From positions 1-56,876 of the forward strand of contig JAGNHB010000036.1 in NCBI GenBank assembly GCA_018001935.1: 56,876 nt of DNA, in the 5' to 3' direction. A program made the position numbers and the translations under genes. The DNA comes from Acidobacteriota bacterium. GTDB lineage: Bacteria > Acidobacteriota > JAAYUB01. This document shows positions 13,057-22,240 of this stretch, piece after piece. The stretch's first letter is position 1; the number at the start of each line of letters is the position of its first letter. Under the pieces are notes generated by a model. That model was not told the origin of the DNA, did not search any database, and was given only the letters and a program-made list of their open reading frames with translations.

Positions 13057-16000
13057 ATGAAGTGCGTTCACGTGCTGATCACGGGGGCCGTCCTGTTGCT
13101 GGCCGCCGTTTCCCCGGCGGCGGGCGAGACCCGCCGTTTCACGACCTATCCCGACATCCGGGGCGAGCGCCTCGTCTTCACCTGCGAGGACGACCTCTGG
13201 ACGGCGCCGGTCTCCGGCGGCACGGCCGTTCGCCTCACGACCCACCCCGGGCGCGAGATCGCGGCCAAGTTTTCGCCGGACGGCCGGTGGATCGCCTTCT
13301 CGGCCTCCTACGACGACGGGTTGAACGTCTACGTCATGCCGTCGGGGGGGGGAGCGCCCAAACGTCTCACCTGGCGGGGGTTCTGTGTCGTCCAGGGCTG
13401 GACGCCCGACGGGGCCCGGGTCGTCTTCCGCTCCCGCCACGAGGTCACGTTCCGGCCGGTGGACAAGCTCTTCACGGTGAACCTGGACGGGGACGAGCCG
13501 GAGGCGCTCCCCGTCCCCCAGGGCATCCAGTGCGCCTTCCCGGGCGAGGGAAAGGGCTTCCTTTACAGCCCGCGCGGCCGGGAGGAGTACTACTGGAAAC
13601 GCTACAAAGGCGGCCAGTATCAGGAGATCTGGTTCTGCGACCCGGCGGCGAAGAGCTGGCGGAAGGTCACCGACTACGTCGGGAAGAACGCCTACCCCAT
13701 GTGGGCGGACGGCCGGGCCTGGTTCGTCTCCGACCGCGGGCACGGGGGGGTCTCCAACCTGTACACCCTGGACCTCCAGACCGGCCGCGCCGAGGCCAGG
13801 ACGGACTACACCGATTTCGACGTCCAGATGCCCTCCACGGACGGGAAACGCATCGTCTTCCAGCAGGGCGGCCGCCTGCGAGTGTTCGACCCCGCGGACG
13901 GTTCCGTGAAGGCGATCGAGCTGACCCTGCCCTCGGACGGGTGGCCTCTCCGGGACCGGATGGTCGCGGGCAAGGACTTCATCCAGACCCTCGCGGTGTC
14001 CGACGAGGGGAAGACGGCGGTCTTCGAGGTCCGCGGGGACGTGTTCCTGGTTCCCGAGGACGGGGAGACCCCGCCCGTGAACGTCACGGCGACCCCGGAG
14101 AGCCGCGAGCGCTTCCCGCGCCTTTCCCCGGACGGCAAGACCGTGGCCTTCTTCTCCGACCGGTCGGGGGAGTACGAACTCTACGTCAAGCCCGCCCGGC
14201 CCGGCGGCGACTGGGTTCAGCTCACCAGCGGCCCCCCCACCACGTACTATCACGCCGAGTGGTCCCCCGACGGGAAGAAGCTCCTGTTCGGCAGCAAGGA
14301 CTTCGCCCTTTTCTGCGTGGACGTGGAGACGCGAAAAACGCTCACCCTCGACCGGTCCAACCAGCTCAAGAACGACGAGTTCTACTGGGAGGTCAGCGAC
14401 TACGCCTGGTCCCCGGACTCGAAGTGGGTGGCCTATTCCCAGGTGCAGTACAACCGCAACAACCGGATCTTCCTCCACCACCTCGAGACCGGCCGCAAAG
14501 TCCCCCTCACCGACGGGTTCCACGACTGCCTGAACCCGACCTTCGGGCCCGAGGGGGACTGCCTCTACTTTCTCTCCTACTCCAATTTCGACGTCACCCT
14601 GGACCTCTTCGAGGACAATCACGTCATCGCCCGGCCGGTCCGGGTGATGGCGGCGCTCCTTCGCGAGGGGATGAAGTCCCCCTTCGTCGAGAAACCGGTG
14701 GACGCCCGCAAGGGAAAGGTCCCCGAGCCCACGGCCGGTAAGGAGATCAACCGGGAGCCGTTCCGGATCGACGCCGACAGCCTCACCCGGCGGGTCCTCC
14801 CCGTGCCGGTGCCGCCCGGGAACTACTTCTACCTGCGGGCGGGGAAGGGGACCCTGACCTGGGCCTCCGTGGCCGCCTGGGACGACGGCGAGTTCGAGGA
14901 GGTCTTCCGGCCCCTCGGGAAGGAAAAGTGGGACCTGCACCTCTACGAGATCGCGACCGGGCGGGACACGGTGCTCCCCCAGAAGGTGGTGGACTGGCGC
15001 CTGTCCGTCAACGGGGAGCACCTGGTGGTGAAGACGCGGGCCGACTACTTCGTCGGCCGGCTGGAAGCGGTGCGGGAGGCCAAGGCCCTCGGCGAGCCCC
15101 TGAAACTGGACAGCCTGTACTGCCTGGTCCGCCCCCCGGCGGAGTGGTCCCAGATTTTCCAGGACACCTGGCGCTGGTACCGCGACTTCTTCTACGACCC
15201 CGGCATGCACGGGATCGACTGGAAGGCGGCCGGTGACAAGTTCCGCGCCTGGCTCCCCGACCTGCGGTCCCGCGACGATCTGAACTGGCTCCTGTCCCAG
15301 CTGGTGGGCGAGTTGTGCGTTTCCCACACCTACGTCAGCGGAGGGGACCGCGGCCCCGTCAGCCCGCCCAAGCCGTCCGTTCGCACCGGCCTCCCCGGCG
15401 CGGACCTGAAGGCGCACCCCTCCGGTTTCTACTGCTTCGAGCGGATCCTGGGCCCCACCGTGGGGGCCCCCGACCTCGAGTCCCCGCTGACGAAGCCCGG
15501 GATGAAAATCAAGGAGGGCGACTTCCTCCTCGCCGTGGACGACGTTCCCCTCAAGGCCCCGGAGAGCCCCTACCGCCGGTTCCAGGTAACGCCCGGGCAG
15601 CAACTGCGGTTGACCGTCAACGACCGGCCGTCCACCGAGGGGGCCTGGACCCTCGTGATCGAGCCCGTCGAGGACGACTACCGCCTTCGGTACGAGCGGT
15701 GGGTGTCCGACAACCGGGAGTACGTGGAGAAGGCCTCCGGCGGCGAGATCGGCTACCTGCACCTCTACGCCATGGACGAGGACAACATCGGCCGCTTCGA
15801 CCGGTACTGGCGCGCCTACCGCTACCGCAAGGGCCTCATCATCGACGTCCGCGGCAACGGCGGCGGGTGGACGGAGTACTTCGTCATCGACAAGCTCGAG
15901 CGCGGGCTGGTGGCCATGAACGTCCTCAAGGGCATGGAACCCTTCCGCTATCCCGGGTCAACCTCCACCGCGAAGCTGGTGGTGCTGACCAACGAGTACA

Positions 16001-16341
16001 ACGGGTCCGACGGCGAGTGCTTCGTCGAGCACTTCAAGGCGGAAAAGCTGGGCACCGTCCTCGGCGTGCCCTCGTGGGGCGGGCTGGTGGGGATCATCAA
16101 CACCCAGCTCACTTCCGACAACGGGCGGGTCGAGCAGTCCAACAACGCGTTCTTCGGCCGCGAGGGCGCCTGGTGGGTGGAAAACCACGGCGCCGACCCC
16201 CACCGGGTGGTCGAGAACGACCCCGCTTCCCTGATGCAGGGCCGGGACGTCCAGCTGGAGACGGGGGTCGAGGTCCTCAAACAGCAAATCGGGGAAAGCC
16301 CGTTCCGTTTCGCCCCGGTCCCGGCGTACCCGAAGCGCTGA
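13057..16341 (+). CDS. Tricorn-like protease (S41 family), exported
   Basis: 1094 residues, full tricorn length, with an N-terminal signal peptide (VLITGAVLLLAAVSPAAGE). Residues ~25-320 form a WD/propeller of TolB-like blades (AAKFSPDGRWIAFSASYDDG); a second propeller follows to ~670 (FPRLSPDGKTVAFFSDRSGEYELYV; YHAEWSPDGKKLLFGS). Then a helical linker, a PDZ-like segment (~820-870) and the S41 core. Catalytic residues by alignment to tricorn: His757 in SHTYVSGG, Ser984 in NEYNGSDGECF, Glu1042 in WWVENHGADPH; oxyanion glycines in RGNGGGW. It degrades peptides in an ATP-independent way, here probably in the periplasm. A GC-rich stem-loop follows the stop. Confidence 0.93.
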   Translation: MKCVHVLITGAVLLLAAVSPAAGETRRFTTYPDIRGERLVFTCEDDLWTAPVSGGTAVRLTTHPGREIAAKFSPDGRWIAFSASYDDGLNVYVMPSGGGAPKRLTWRGFCVVQGWTPDGARVVFRSRHEVTFRPVDKLFTVNLDGDEPEALPVPQGIQCAFPGEGKGFLYSPRGREEYYWKRYKGGQYQEIWFCDPAAKSWRKVTDYVGKNAYPMWADGRAWFVSDRGHGGVSNLYTLDLQTGRAEARTDYTDFDVQMPSTDGKRIVFQQGGRLRVFDPADGSVKAIELTLPSDGWPLRDRMVAGKDFIQTLAVSDEGKTAVFEVRGDVFLVPEDGETPPVNVTATPESRERFPRLSPDGKTVAFFSDRSGEYELYVKPARPGGDWVQLTSGPPTTYYHAEWSPDGKKLLFGSKDFALFCVDVETRKTLTLDRSNQLKNDEFYWEVSDYAWSPDSKWVAYSQVQYNRNNRIFLHHLETGRKVPLTDGFHDCLNPTFGPEGDCLYFLSYSNFDVTLDLFEDNHVIARPVRVMAALLREGMKSPFVEKPVDARKGKVPEPTAGKEINREPFRIDADSLTRRVLPVPVPPGNYFYLRAGKGTLTWASVAAWDDGEFEEVFRPLGKEKWDLHLYEIATGRDTVLPQKVVDWRLSVNGEHLVVKTRADYFVGRLEAVREAKALGEPLKLDSLYCLVRPPAEWSQIFQDTWRWYRDFFYDPGMHGIDWKAAGDKFRAWLPDLRSRDDLNWLLSQLVGELCVSHTYVSGGDRGPVSPPKPSVRTGLPGADLKAHPSGFYCFERILGPTVGAPDLESPLTKPGMKIKEGDFLLAVDDVPLKAPESPYRRFQVTPGQQLRLTVNDRPSTEGAWTLVIEPVEDDYRLRYERWVSDNREYVEKASGGEIGYLHLYAMDEDNIGRFDRYWRAYRYRKGLIIDVRGNGGGWTEYFVIDKLERGLVAMNVLKGMEPFRYPGSTSTAKLVVLTNEYNGSDGECFVEHFKAEKLGTVLGVPSWGGLVGIINTQLTSDNGRVEQSNNAFFGREGAWWVENHGADPHRVVENDPASLMQGRDVQLETGVEVLKQQIGESPFRFAPVPAYPKR

Positions 16342-16360
16342 GGGGGAGGAGACCTCGACC

Positions 16361-16389
16361 CCGGGGGGAGGAGGCGTTCCTCCTCCCGG
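16361..16389 (+). terminator. Stem-loop after the tricorn-like gene
   Basis: GGGAGGAGG (16366-16374), loop CGTT, CCTCCTCCC (16379-16387), perfect 9-bp stem. No T-run follows, so it may be an mRNA 3' end stabiliser or a Rho-linked site rather than a classical terminator. Confidence 0.45.
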
Positions 16390-16439
16390 CGGGAACCGTC
16401 TCGAATCCCCGGCGGTCCGCGGGAATCGTACAAGGGACA

Positions 16440-16468
16440 TTGTGGCAATCCCACGGGTGTGGGATAAT
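16440..16468 (+). promoter_or_regulatory. Promoter of ogt-lnt
   Basis: TTGTGG (16440-16445), 17-base spacer, GATAAT (16463-16468), 34 bases before the ogt ATG. Confidence 0.55.
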
Positions 16469-16501
16469 CCTGTATTCGAATCCCTTGAAGGGGGTATCGG
16501 C

Positions 16502-17035
16502 ATGAAAATGACGCATTTCCGTTTTGACACGCCCTGGGGGGAGTTCTCCGGCGTCGCTTCCGACAAAGGTCTGGTGCGTCTGGATTTTCCGGGTGCCCCG
16601 GTGGCGCCGGACTCGCGACTTGCCGGTGAGGGCGGCGCCCTGGCCGACGACGTCGCGGGACAGGTCCGCGAGTACCTCGAGGGGAAGCGCTCGGGGTTCG
16701 CCTTCCCCCTGGACCTGACCGGGACGGCGTTCCAGCTTGCGGTCTGGCTCCAGCTCACCCGGATCCCCTTCGGCGCTGTATCCTTCTACGGGGAGGTCGC
16801 CGCCTCCATCGGCCGCCCCGGTGCGGCCCGTGCGGTGGGCGGGGCGGCCCACGCCAACCCCGTCCCCCTCGTGGTGCCGTGTCACCGCCTGGTGGGCCGT
16901 GACGGCTCGCTGACCGGGTTCGGGGGCGGCCTGGGCCTCAAGCTCCGCCTCTTGAAACTCGAGGGGGTCCCGGTGGACGAGGCCCTCGGGAAGGTCCGCC
17001 TTTCAGTGTGCGCGCCTCCGCCCGGGAGGGGTTGA
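16502..17035 (+). CDS. ogt: Methylated-DNA--protein-cysteine methyltransferase
   Basis: Suicide repair protein removing O6-alkyl groups from guanine. 177 residues from the ATG at 16502, preceded by GAAGGGGGTATCGG; a longer frame starts 60 bases upstream but that part overlaps the promoter. N-terminal ribonuclease-like domain, then the conserved C-terminal domain: GTAFQLAVWLQLTRIPFGAVSFYGEVA, the Asn-hinge region AHANPVPLVVPCHRLVGRDG with acceptor Cys127 in PCHR, and the glycine-rich GFGGGLGLKLRLLKLEG. No Ada regulatory domain is fused. It is 6 bases upstream of lnt and should be cotranscribed. Confidence 0.92.
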   Translation: MKMTHFRFDTPWGEFSGVASDKGLVRLDFPGAPVAPDSRLAGEGGALADDVAGQVREYLEGKRSGFAFPLDLTGTAFQLAVWLQLTRIPFGAVSFYGEVAASIGRPGAARAVGGAAHANPVPLVVPCHRLVGRDGSLTGFGGGLGLKLRLLKLEGVPVDEALGKVRLSVCAPPPGRG

Positions 17036-17041
17036 CGCCCC

Positions 17042-18718
17042 ATGCGGACCTTCCTCTCGATGCTCCGGTACGCGTTTGCGTCGGCCCTCTTCCTGGTGCT
17101 GTCGTTCCCCGGCTTCTCCCTGTGGCCGATGGCCTGGGTGGCCCTGGTCCCGCTCCTGTGGGGCCTGACGAAGTGCCGGGGCAAGCTCGGGGGCTTTTTC
17201 ATCGGTTTTTGGGCCGGTGTCCTGTTTTTCGCCGGGCTCCTCTACTGGATGCCGGCCGCCATGATCGCCTATGGCCGTCTGAGCCCCCTGGCGGCGGCCC
17301 TGGTCCTGCTGGCGGCCTGTGCCGTCCTGGCCCCGTTCTTCGGGTTCTTCACCCTCGCACTCCACCTCGCGGCGCGCCGGTTCGGCATCCGCGCCTATCT
17401 GCTGGCGCCGTTCGCGTGGGTGGCGGCGGAATTCGCCCGGAACCACCTGGCGGTCACCGGTTTCCCCTGGGGCCAGCTGGGGGTCAGCCAGGCCCTGGTG
17501 ACCCCGCTGATCCAGATCGCCGACCTCACCGGGGTCTACGGCGTCTCCTTCCTGGTGGTCGCCGGGAACGTGGTGGGCTTTTACCTGCTCCGGCCCGACG
17601 TCGGCCGTCGTTTCAAGGTGGCGCTGGGGGCCTTCCTGGCGCTGGGGCTCTTCCACGTTCTGCTCTACGCCGAACTCCGGTGGTTCCAGTACCGGGAACC
17701 CCAGGGCGAGCCCCTGAAGGTGGCGGGGATCCAGGGCAACATCCTCGACCCGAAGGACTGGATGGACGCCCACTGGTCGATCTACCCGGCCATGATGGAC
17801 GCCGCGCTGGCCCAGGCGCCGGGGAGCCGCGTGGTGATCCTCCCGGAAAACCCCGTCTCCATGACCTTCGAGGACAACCCCTCCTACCGGGACCTGATGG
17901 CGGGCCTGGCGCGCAAGCACAAGGTCTCCCTGCTCTTCAACGGGGTGCACCGGATCGGGGAGGGGCAGTACGGAAATTCCGTTTTCTGCATGGACGAGAA
18001 CGGGCGCGTCACGTCGGTCTACGACAAGATCCGCCTGGTGCCCTTCGCGGAGTTCGTCCCCTTCGAGAAGGTCTTCTTCTTCGCCGAGGCCATGAGCCAG
18101 GAGATCAGCCACTTCACCGCCGGGACGACCCACCGGGTCCACCGGCCCGCCGGCGTCCCCACCGGGGTGAACGTCTGCTACGAGGCGGTCTTCCCCGAGG
18201 AATCCAGGACCTTCACCGCCCTCGGCGCCCAGTGGCTCGTCAACGTCACCAACGACGCCTGGTTCGGCGACACGGCTGCCCCCTGGCAGCACTTTCAGAA
18301 TTCCCTCGTCCGGGCCGTGGAGAACCGGCGCTGGCTGGTCCGGGTGGCCAATTCGGGCCTCAGCTGTATCATCGACCCCATGGGACGGGTCCGGGAGGCC
18401 GTCCCCCTGTTCCAGCGCGGCTGTCTGACCGGCGTGATCCACCCCATGACGGACCGGACGGTCTACGTCGCGGTGGGGGACGTGTTCGCCTGGCTGTGCG
18501 TGGCGGTGACGGCGGCATACCTGTTCCTCGCCTTCCGGAAGCACGGGGAGCCCCTGCCGGCCCCGGGCCTGGCCGAGCCCGAGACCCCTGGCGCGGACGA
18601 GCCGGGCACGGGTGAGCCGGAGACGGGGGCCCCGGGGGGCCGGGTGGCCGACGGCAGCCCTGACCGGGGAAGCGACCCCGGAACAAAAACCACAGAACAC
18701 GCAGAACACGTAGAATAA
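17042..18718 (+). CDS. lnt: Apolipoprotein N-acyltransferase
   Basis: Third enzyme of lipoprotein maturation, N-acylating the diacylglyceryl-cysteine at the periplasmic face of the inner membrane. 558 residues. The first ~210 residues hold six hydrophobic segments including FVLSFPGFSLWPMAWVALVPLLW-type motifs. The nitrilase domain has the catalytic triad Glu ~267 (ILPENPVS), Lys ~328 (YDKIRLVPFAEFVPFEK) and Cys ~379 (NVCYEAVFPE), plus VNVTNDAWFGDTAAPWQHFQ. The last ~50 residues after the final membrane helix are a low-complexity Glu/Pro/Gly tail, and the final codons (TTEHAEHVE) run into an intergenic repeat. Its presence implies an outer membrane with triacylated lipoproteins. Confidence 0.95.
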   Translation: MRTFLSMLRYAFASALFLVLSFPGFSLWPMAWVALVPLLWGLTKCRGKLGGFFIGFWAGVLFFAGLLYWMPAAMIAYGRLSPLAAALVLLAACAVLAPFFGFFTLALHLAARRFGIRAYLLAPFAWVAAEFARNHLAVTGFPWGQLGVSQALVTPLIQIADLTGVYGVSFLVVAGNVVGFYLLRPDVGRRFKVALGAFLALGLFHVLLYAELRWFQYREPQGEPLKVAGIQGNILDPKDWMDAHWSIYPAMMDAALAQAPGSRVVILPENPVSMTFEDNPSYRDLMAGLARKHKVSLLFNGVHRIGEGQYGNSVFCMDENGRVTSVYDKIRLVPFAEFVPFEKVFFFAEAMSQEISHFTAGTTHRVHRPAGVPTGVNVCYEAVFPEESRTFTALGAQWLVNVTNDAWFGDTAAPWQHFQNSLVRAVENRRWLVRVANSGLSCIIDPMGRVREAVPLFQRGCLTGVIHPMTDRTVYVAVGDVFAWLCVAVTAAYLFLAFRKHGEPLPAPGLAEPETPGADEPGTGEPETGAPGGRVADGSPDRGSDPGTKTTEHAEHVE

Positions 18719-18850
18719 GCAGAATATGCAGAACACGCAGAAAGCATGTTCTGTTAGTAAAATACAAATTGTATTTCTCTGTGCCCCAGTGCCTCTGTGA
18801 GAGAATAGGACCGGACCCTTCAAACCACAAAGAACGCAAAGACACGCAAA
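18690..18850. repeat. Intergenic repeats overlapping the lnt stop
   Basis: Rhythmic words CACAGAACACGCAGAACACG, then AATACAAATTGTATTTCTCT with TGTGCCCCAGTGCCTCTGTG, then ACCACAAAGAACGCAAAGAC. All recur elsewhere (2254-2415, 21797, 42840). The repeat supplies the last codons of lnt. Confidence 0.55.
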
Positions 18851-18929
18851 GAGGGCCAGGAAATCCAGGTTTGTAAGTATTTAAAAGGCGTAAGTTCTGG
18901 CTGGTTTCAGGGAAAACCCGGCGACGATG

Positions 18930-19128
18930 TCCCCGGTGCCGGGGATCGATGCCCCGCGCGTCCTCACCGCGTCAGGGGTTCAATCCGTGTCGCGGGAGCG
19001 GCAGGGCGGCCGTCCGATCGGTCAGAAACCTCATTTCGCAACCTCACTTCTTGGCGAACTTGGCGACTTTGCGAGATCCTGATCCGGATCGGCTCTCGCC
19101 AAGGCGCAAAGCTCGCAAAGAATGACGG
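18930..19128. repeat. REP-like hairpin and 'TTGGCGACTTTGCGAGAT' repeat
   Basis: No gene in 18719-19159. CCCCGG-TG-CCGGGG forms a hairpin near 18940. GCGTCCTCACCGCGTCAGGGG (18959-18979) is a degenerate copy of the CACCCC-GTCA-GGGGTG hairpin family at 38345-38598. 19051-19120 is an imperfect inverted repeat (CTTGGCGACTTTGCGAGATC against CTCTCGCCAAGGCGCAAAG) shared with 25935-26010. Confidence 0.5.
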
Positions 19129-19159
19129 CATGGGGCTTAGAACGCAGCCGCTGAAGCGC

Positions 19160-21694
19160 CTACCCCTCGAACTGCTCCTGGAAGCGCCCGGCCTGGAGGA
19201 GGATCTCGTCCAGGGGCGCGTAGAGGGGTCGCAGGCGGGGCAGGGCGTCGAGGAACTCGCGGCCGTAGGGTTTCGTCATCACCCGGTGGTCGCAGATGAG
19301 GACCATCCCCCAGTCGGCGTGGGAGCGGATGAGGCGGCCGAAGCCCTGCTTGAGCTTCAGGACGGCATGGGGAAGCGAGTAGGCGGAAAAGGGGTTGCCC
19401 CCGTCCCGCTTGATCTTTTCGAGGCGGGCCTCCACCAGGGGCTCCGTCGGGACCTGGAAGGGGAGCTTGACGATGATGACGCTCCGCAGGGCCCGCCCCT
19501 TGACGTCGACGCCTTCCCAGAAACTGTCGACGGCGAAGAGAACCGCCTTGGGAAGGGCCTTGAAGTCCTCCAGCAGCCGGTGACGGTCTGCGCTCCCCTG
19601 GCGGAGGAGGTTGAAGCCGGCGGCCCCCAGGGGGCCCTCCAGGGTCCGGTGCATGTGGCTCAGGTGGCTGTAGGACGTGAAGAGGACGAAGGCGCCGCCC
19701 TCCGTGGCGTGGACCGCCTTGCGGACCGCCTCGACGGTGGCGTCCAGGAAGGCCCGGTCCGTGGGGTCCGGCAGGTCCCGGGGGACGGCGAACAGCACCC
19801 GGTTCCGGTAATCGAAGGGGGACTCCAGCACGGTTTCCGTGATCCGTTCCGGCGGCTGGAGCGCCAGCCCGCTCCGGGCTTTCACGAAGTCGAACTTCCG
19901 GCCGACGCTCAGGGTGGCCGAGGTGAGGATCACGGCCTCGTAGCGATCGAAAATGGTCTTGGACAGGCGGGGTGCGACGTCCAGCGGCGCCTGCTCGAAG
20001 GCCAGGCTGAACTGGTCTCGCCGTCGCCGGATCTCGATCCACCGGCAGGTGTCCTCGGAGTCCTCCAGGAATTCGTCCAGTTTCTCGGCGCCGGTCCGCA
20101 GGCGGAGGATGGCCGCTTCCAGGTCGAGCACGGGGCTCTTGACGTGGTCGAGCAGTTCGGGCGGGAGCTTGTAGAGGAGGTTGGTGAGGCGGCCGCAGGT
20201 TCCGGTGAGCCGGATCACTTCCGCCGCCGCGTCGGCGACCGCGGGCCGGATGACGTCTTCCCAGAGCGGGGTGCCCTCGGTGGCCCGGGAGATCCGGATC
20301 TTCAGCTCGGTCCCGTCGTAAGCCGATTTCTCCCGTCGGGACAGGACCTCCCGGATCAGCCCGTCGAAAAGCCGGTCCAGCGTTTTTCGGCACTCGGCCC
20401 GCGCCGGGGTGAAGACGTCTTCCACGTACTGGTTGATCCGGTGGGCCAGGGGCTTTGCCGAGCGGCCCGCCGCTTTCCCGATGGAGTGGGCCAGCCCGGG
20501 GACCAGACCGCGGGAGGGGTCGCGGGCATTCTGAAGCCGGCCCAGGTTGCGGACGAAGAGCCAGGGGGTCAGCCGGACGCCGAAGTACTTGGCCGCCACG
20601 TCCTCGACGTGGTGCGCCTCGTCCAGGACCAGCCGGTGAAACTCCGGCAGGACGCCGCCGCTGCCCTTGGGGCCGCTCTGCTCCCGGACCGCCATGTCCG
20701 CCATGAGGAGGTGGTGGTTGGCCACGATGAGCTGGGCCTTTGCGGCTGCCCGGCGGGCCATGAAGAGGAAGCACTTCGAGAAGTGGGGGCACTTGGCGAA
20801 CAGGCAGGCGTCGGACTCGCAGGCCACCAGTTCCCAGGTCTCCCAGGAGAGGGGGATGCCCAGGTCGCTCCGGCTGCCGTCCTGGGTTTTTCCGGACCAC
20901 TCGACGAGGGCGGACAGTTCCTCGGCGTTCTCCACCGAAGCGCTCAGGACGGGGTCTTTTCGCAGGTCCTCCAGCTTGCGCAGGCAGAGGTAATTGTGGC
21001 GCCCCTTCATGAGCACCGCCTCGAACGCCATCCCCAGGCGTTGCTTCAGGAAGGGGATGTCCTTGTGGATGAGCTGCTCCTGGAGGTTGATGGTGTTGGT
21101 GGAGACCACCACCCGCTTTTTGTTGTCCAGGGCCCAGCGGATGGCGGGGATGAGGTAGGCCAGGGATTTGCCGACCCCCGTCGCCGCCTCGACGAGGGCC
21201 ACCCGCTTTTCGTTGAAGGCCCGGACCACCTCGGCCGCCATCCGCTCCTGCTGCGGGCGGTGTTCGAAACCCTCGAGCGCCGCGGCCAGTTGGCCGTCCC
21301 GGGAGAAGAGGCTGACGATCTCGTCGGTCCGGAGGTCCTGCGCCTCCGCTTTCCGCATGGGCTCCACGGTGACGTGGAGGCGGGAGACGGCGTTGTCCAC
21401 GATGCAGGAGGCGACGCCCCGCCCGGCGAACTCGGCGGCCAGGCCGACGTCGTTCTCGGAAGGGGTCAGGTCGCCGCCCGGGTGGTTGTGGATCACCATC
21501 ATGCCGTGCTCGGCGGCCTCGAGAACGGCCGGCACGCAGTTCCGGTTTCCCCTCGCCACCACGCGGACCGACGCGACCTTCAGGGCGTCGTCCAGGGTCG
21601 CCACGCAGAAGACCTCGTGCCCGTGGTTCTGCCGGATCAGGCGACGCAGCGCCTCGACGGCTTCCGGCCGGAAATAGTCCGCCACGTCCTGCAT
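19160..21694 (-). CDS. DinG-type helicase fused to an N-terminal JAB/RadC-like domain
   Basis: 844 residues from the ATG at 21694 (GGAGGG upstream; the frame extends 37 codons further without coding character). Residues ~1-115 resemble the RadC/JAB metal-dependent fold with the full JAMM motif H69-N-H71-P ... S79-x-x-D82 (VIHNHPGGDLTPSENDVGLA). The rest is an XPD/DinG superfamily 2 helicase: Walker A EAATGVGKS (169-177), Fe-S cluster cysteines at about 237, 292, 297, 302 and 308, DEAH box at 358-361, and a C-terminal helicase domain with SFWEGVDVKG and QGFGRLIRS. DinG normally carries either no extra domain or an exonuclease; JAB is unusual. It likely unwinds DNA in repair or R-loop removal. 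Stands alone on the minus strand. Confidence 0.88.
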   Translation of the reverse strand: MQDVADYFRPEAVEALRRLIRQNHGHEVFCVATLDDALKVASVRVVARGNRNCVPAVLEAAEHGMMVIHNHPGGDLTPSENDVGLAAEFAGRGVASCIVDNAVSRLHVTVEPMRKAEAQDLRTDEIVSLFSRDGQLAAALEGFEHRPQQERMAAEVVRAFNEKRVALVEAATGVGKSLAYLIPAIRWALDNKKRVVVSTNTINLQEQLIHKDIPFLKQRLGMAFEAVLMKGRHNYLCLRKLEDLRKDPVLSASVENAEELSALVEWSGKTQDGSRSDLGIPLSWETWELVACESDACLFAKCPHFSKCFLFMARRAAAKAQLIVANHHLLMADMAVREQSGPKGSGGVLPEFHRLVLDEAHHVEDVAAKYFGVRLTPWLFVRNLGRLQNARDPSRGLVPGLAHSIGKAAGRSAKPLAHRINQYVEDVFTPARAECRKTLDRLFDGLIREVLSRREKSAYDGTELKIRISRATEGTPLWEDVIRPAVADAAAEVIRLTGTCGRLTNLLYKLPPELLDHVKSPVLDLEAAILRLRTGAEKLDEFLEDSEDTCRWIEIRRRRDQFSLAFEQAPLDVAPRLSKTIFDRYEAVILTSATLSVGRKFDFVKARSGLALQPPERITETVLESPFDYRNRVLFAVPRDLPDPTDRAFLDATVEAVRKAVHATEGGAFVLFTSYSHLSHMHRTLEGPLGAAGFNLLRQGSADRHRLLEDFKALPKAVLFAVDSFWEGVDVKGRALRSVIIVKLPFQVPTEPLVEARLEKIKRDGGNPFSAYSLPHAVLKLKQGFGRLIRSHADWGMVLICDHRVMTKPYGREFLDALPRLRPLYAPLDEILLQAGRFQEQFEG

Positions 21695-21780
21695 GCTGGA
21701 GCCGCCCTCCCCGCGGCGGGGCCATCTTACCACAATCCCGCGCCCCCGTTCGCACTGACCGCCCGGTTTTGCCGGGATGG

Positions 21781-21870
21781 TTTGCAAAACGTCCTTTTCG
21801 CTCACAGAGGCACTGAGAAATACAATCGTCGGTCAGGAACCACGGGCTTCCCGCGGATTCTCCGTGCCCG
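21781..21870. repeat. One-ended copy of the MITE-like element
   Basis: TTTGCAAAACGTCCTTTTCG followed by CTCACAGAGGCACTGAGAAA matches the left part of the element at 2225-2375; no right end is found. Upstream, GCCCGG-TTTTG-CCGGG forms a hairpin at 21761-21775. Confidence 0.5.
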
Positions 21871-22020
21871 TGAAAGCAGAGTCGGGACTTGATGCGAGGC
21901 CATCGGAATTACCTTCCTGGAAAATGGTGAAATCGGGTACACTGCTTTCGAAAGCCGGAGGGTGAGAAAACCTGATGGGGCGCATTCTCGGGGCATGCCA
22001 GCCGTCGATGCCTCCCGTTT

Positions 22021-22226
22021 GTGCCGTTCGGAGTCTTCATCTCCAGCCGAAACCCCTCCGAGCGGGCCCGGGACTACCCGGCCCTCCGGGCCCTGTTCGA
22101 CGGGGTGATCGCTTCGCTCCGGGGATGAGCCTGCGAATCGACTACATCCGGCAGACCGACCTGCCCGAGGCCAACGTGTACCGTTTCGGCTTCGGCGGGG
22201 TGTTCCACGGCGGCCGGCGGGACTGA
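22021..22226 (+). pseudogene. Frameshifted gene fragment, family unknown
   Basis: Two adjacent frames have strongly GC-rich third positions, as in real genes. The first runs from about 22021 as VPFGVFISSRNPSERARDYP and on to a TGA at 22127. The second continues from there as LRIDYIRQTDLPEANVYRFG...GGRRD to the TGA at 22224-22226. A single-base shift near 22125 would join them. No start with a ribosome binding site was found, so this looks like the tail of a decayed gene. The rest of 21695-22361 holds only repeats and the deoA upstream region. Confidence 0.4.
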
Positions 22227-22240
22227 CGCTCGGAAAAAGC

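Noticed and set aside
13048..15762. Open frame of about 900 codons antisense to the tricorn-like gene
   Set aside because: Composition (Val/Gly/Pro/Asp/His-rich without motifs) is that of a GC-rich shadow, while the plus strand encodes a complete protease with catalytic residues.
18940..19000. tRNA-like sequence (GGGGTTCAATCC)
   Set aside because: No matching acceptor or anticodon arms; it fits the dispersed CACCCC/GGGGT hairpin family instead.
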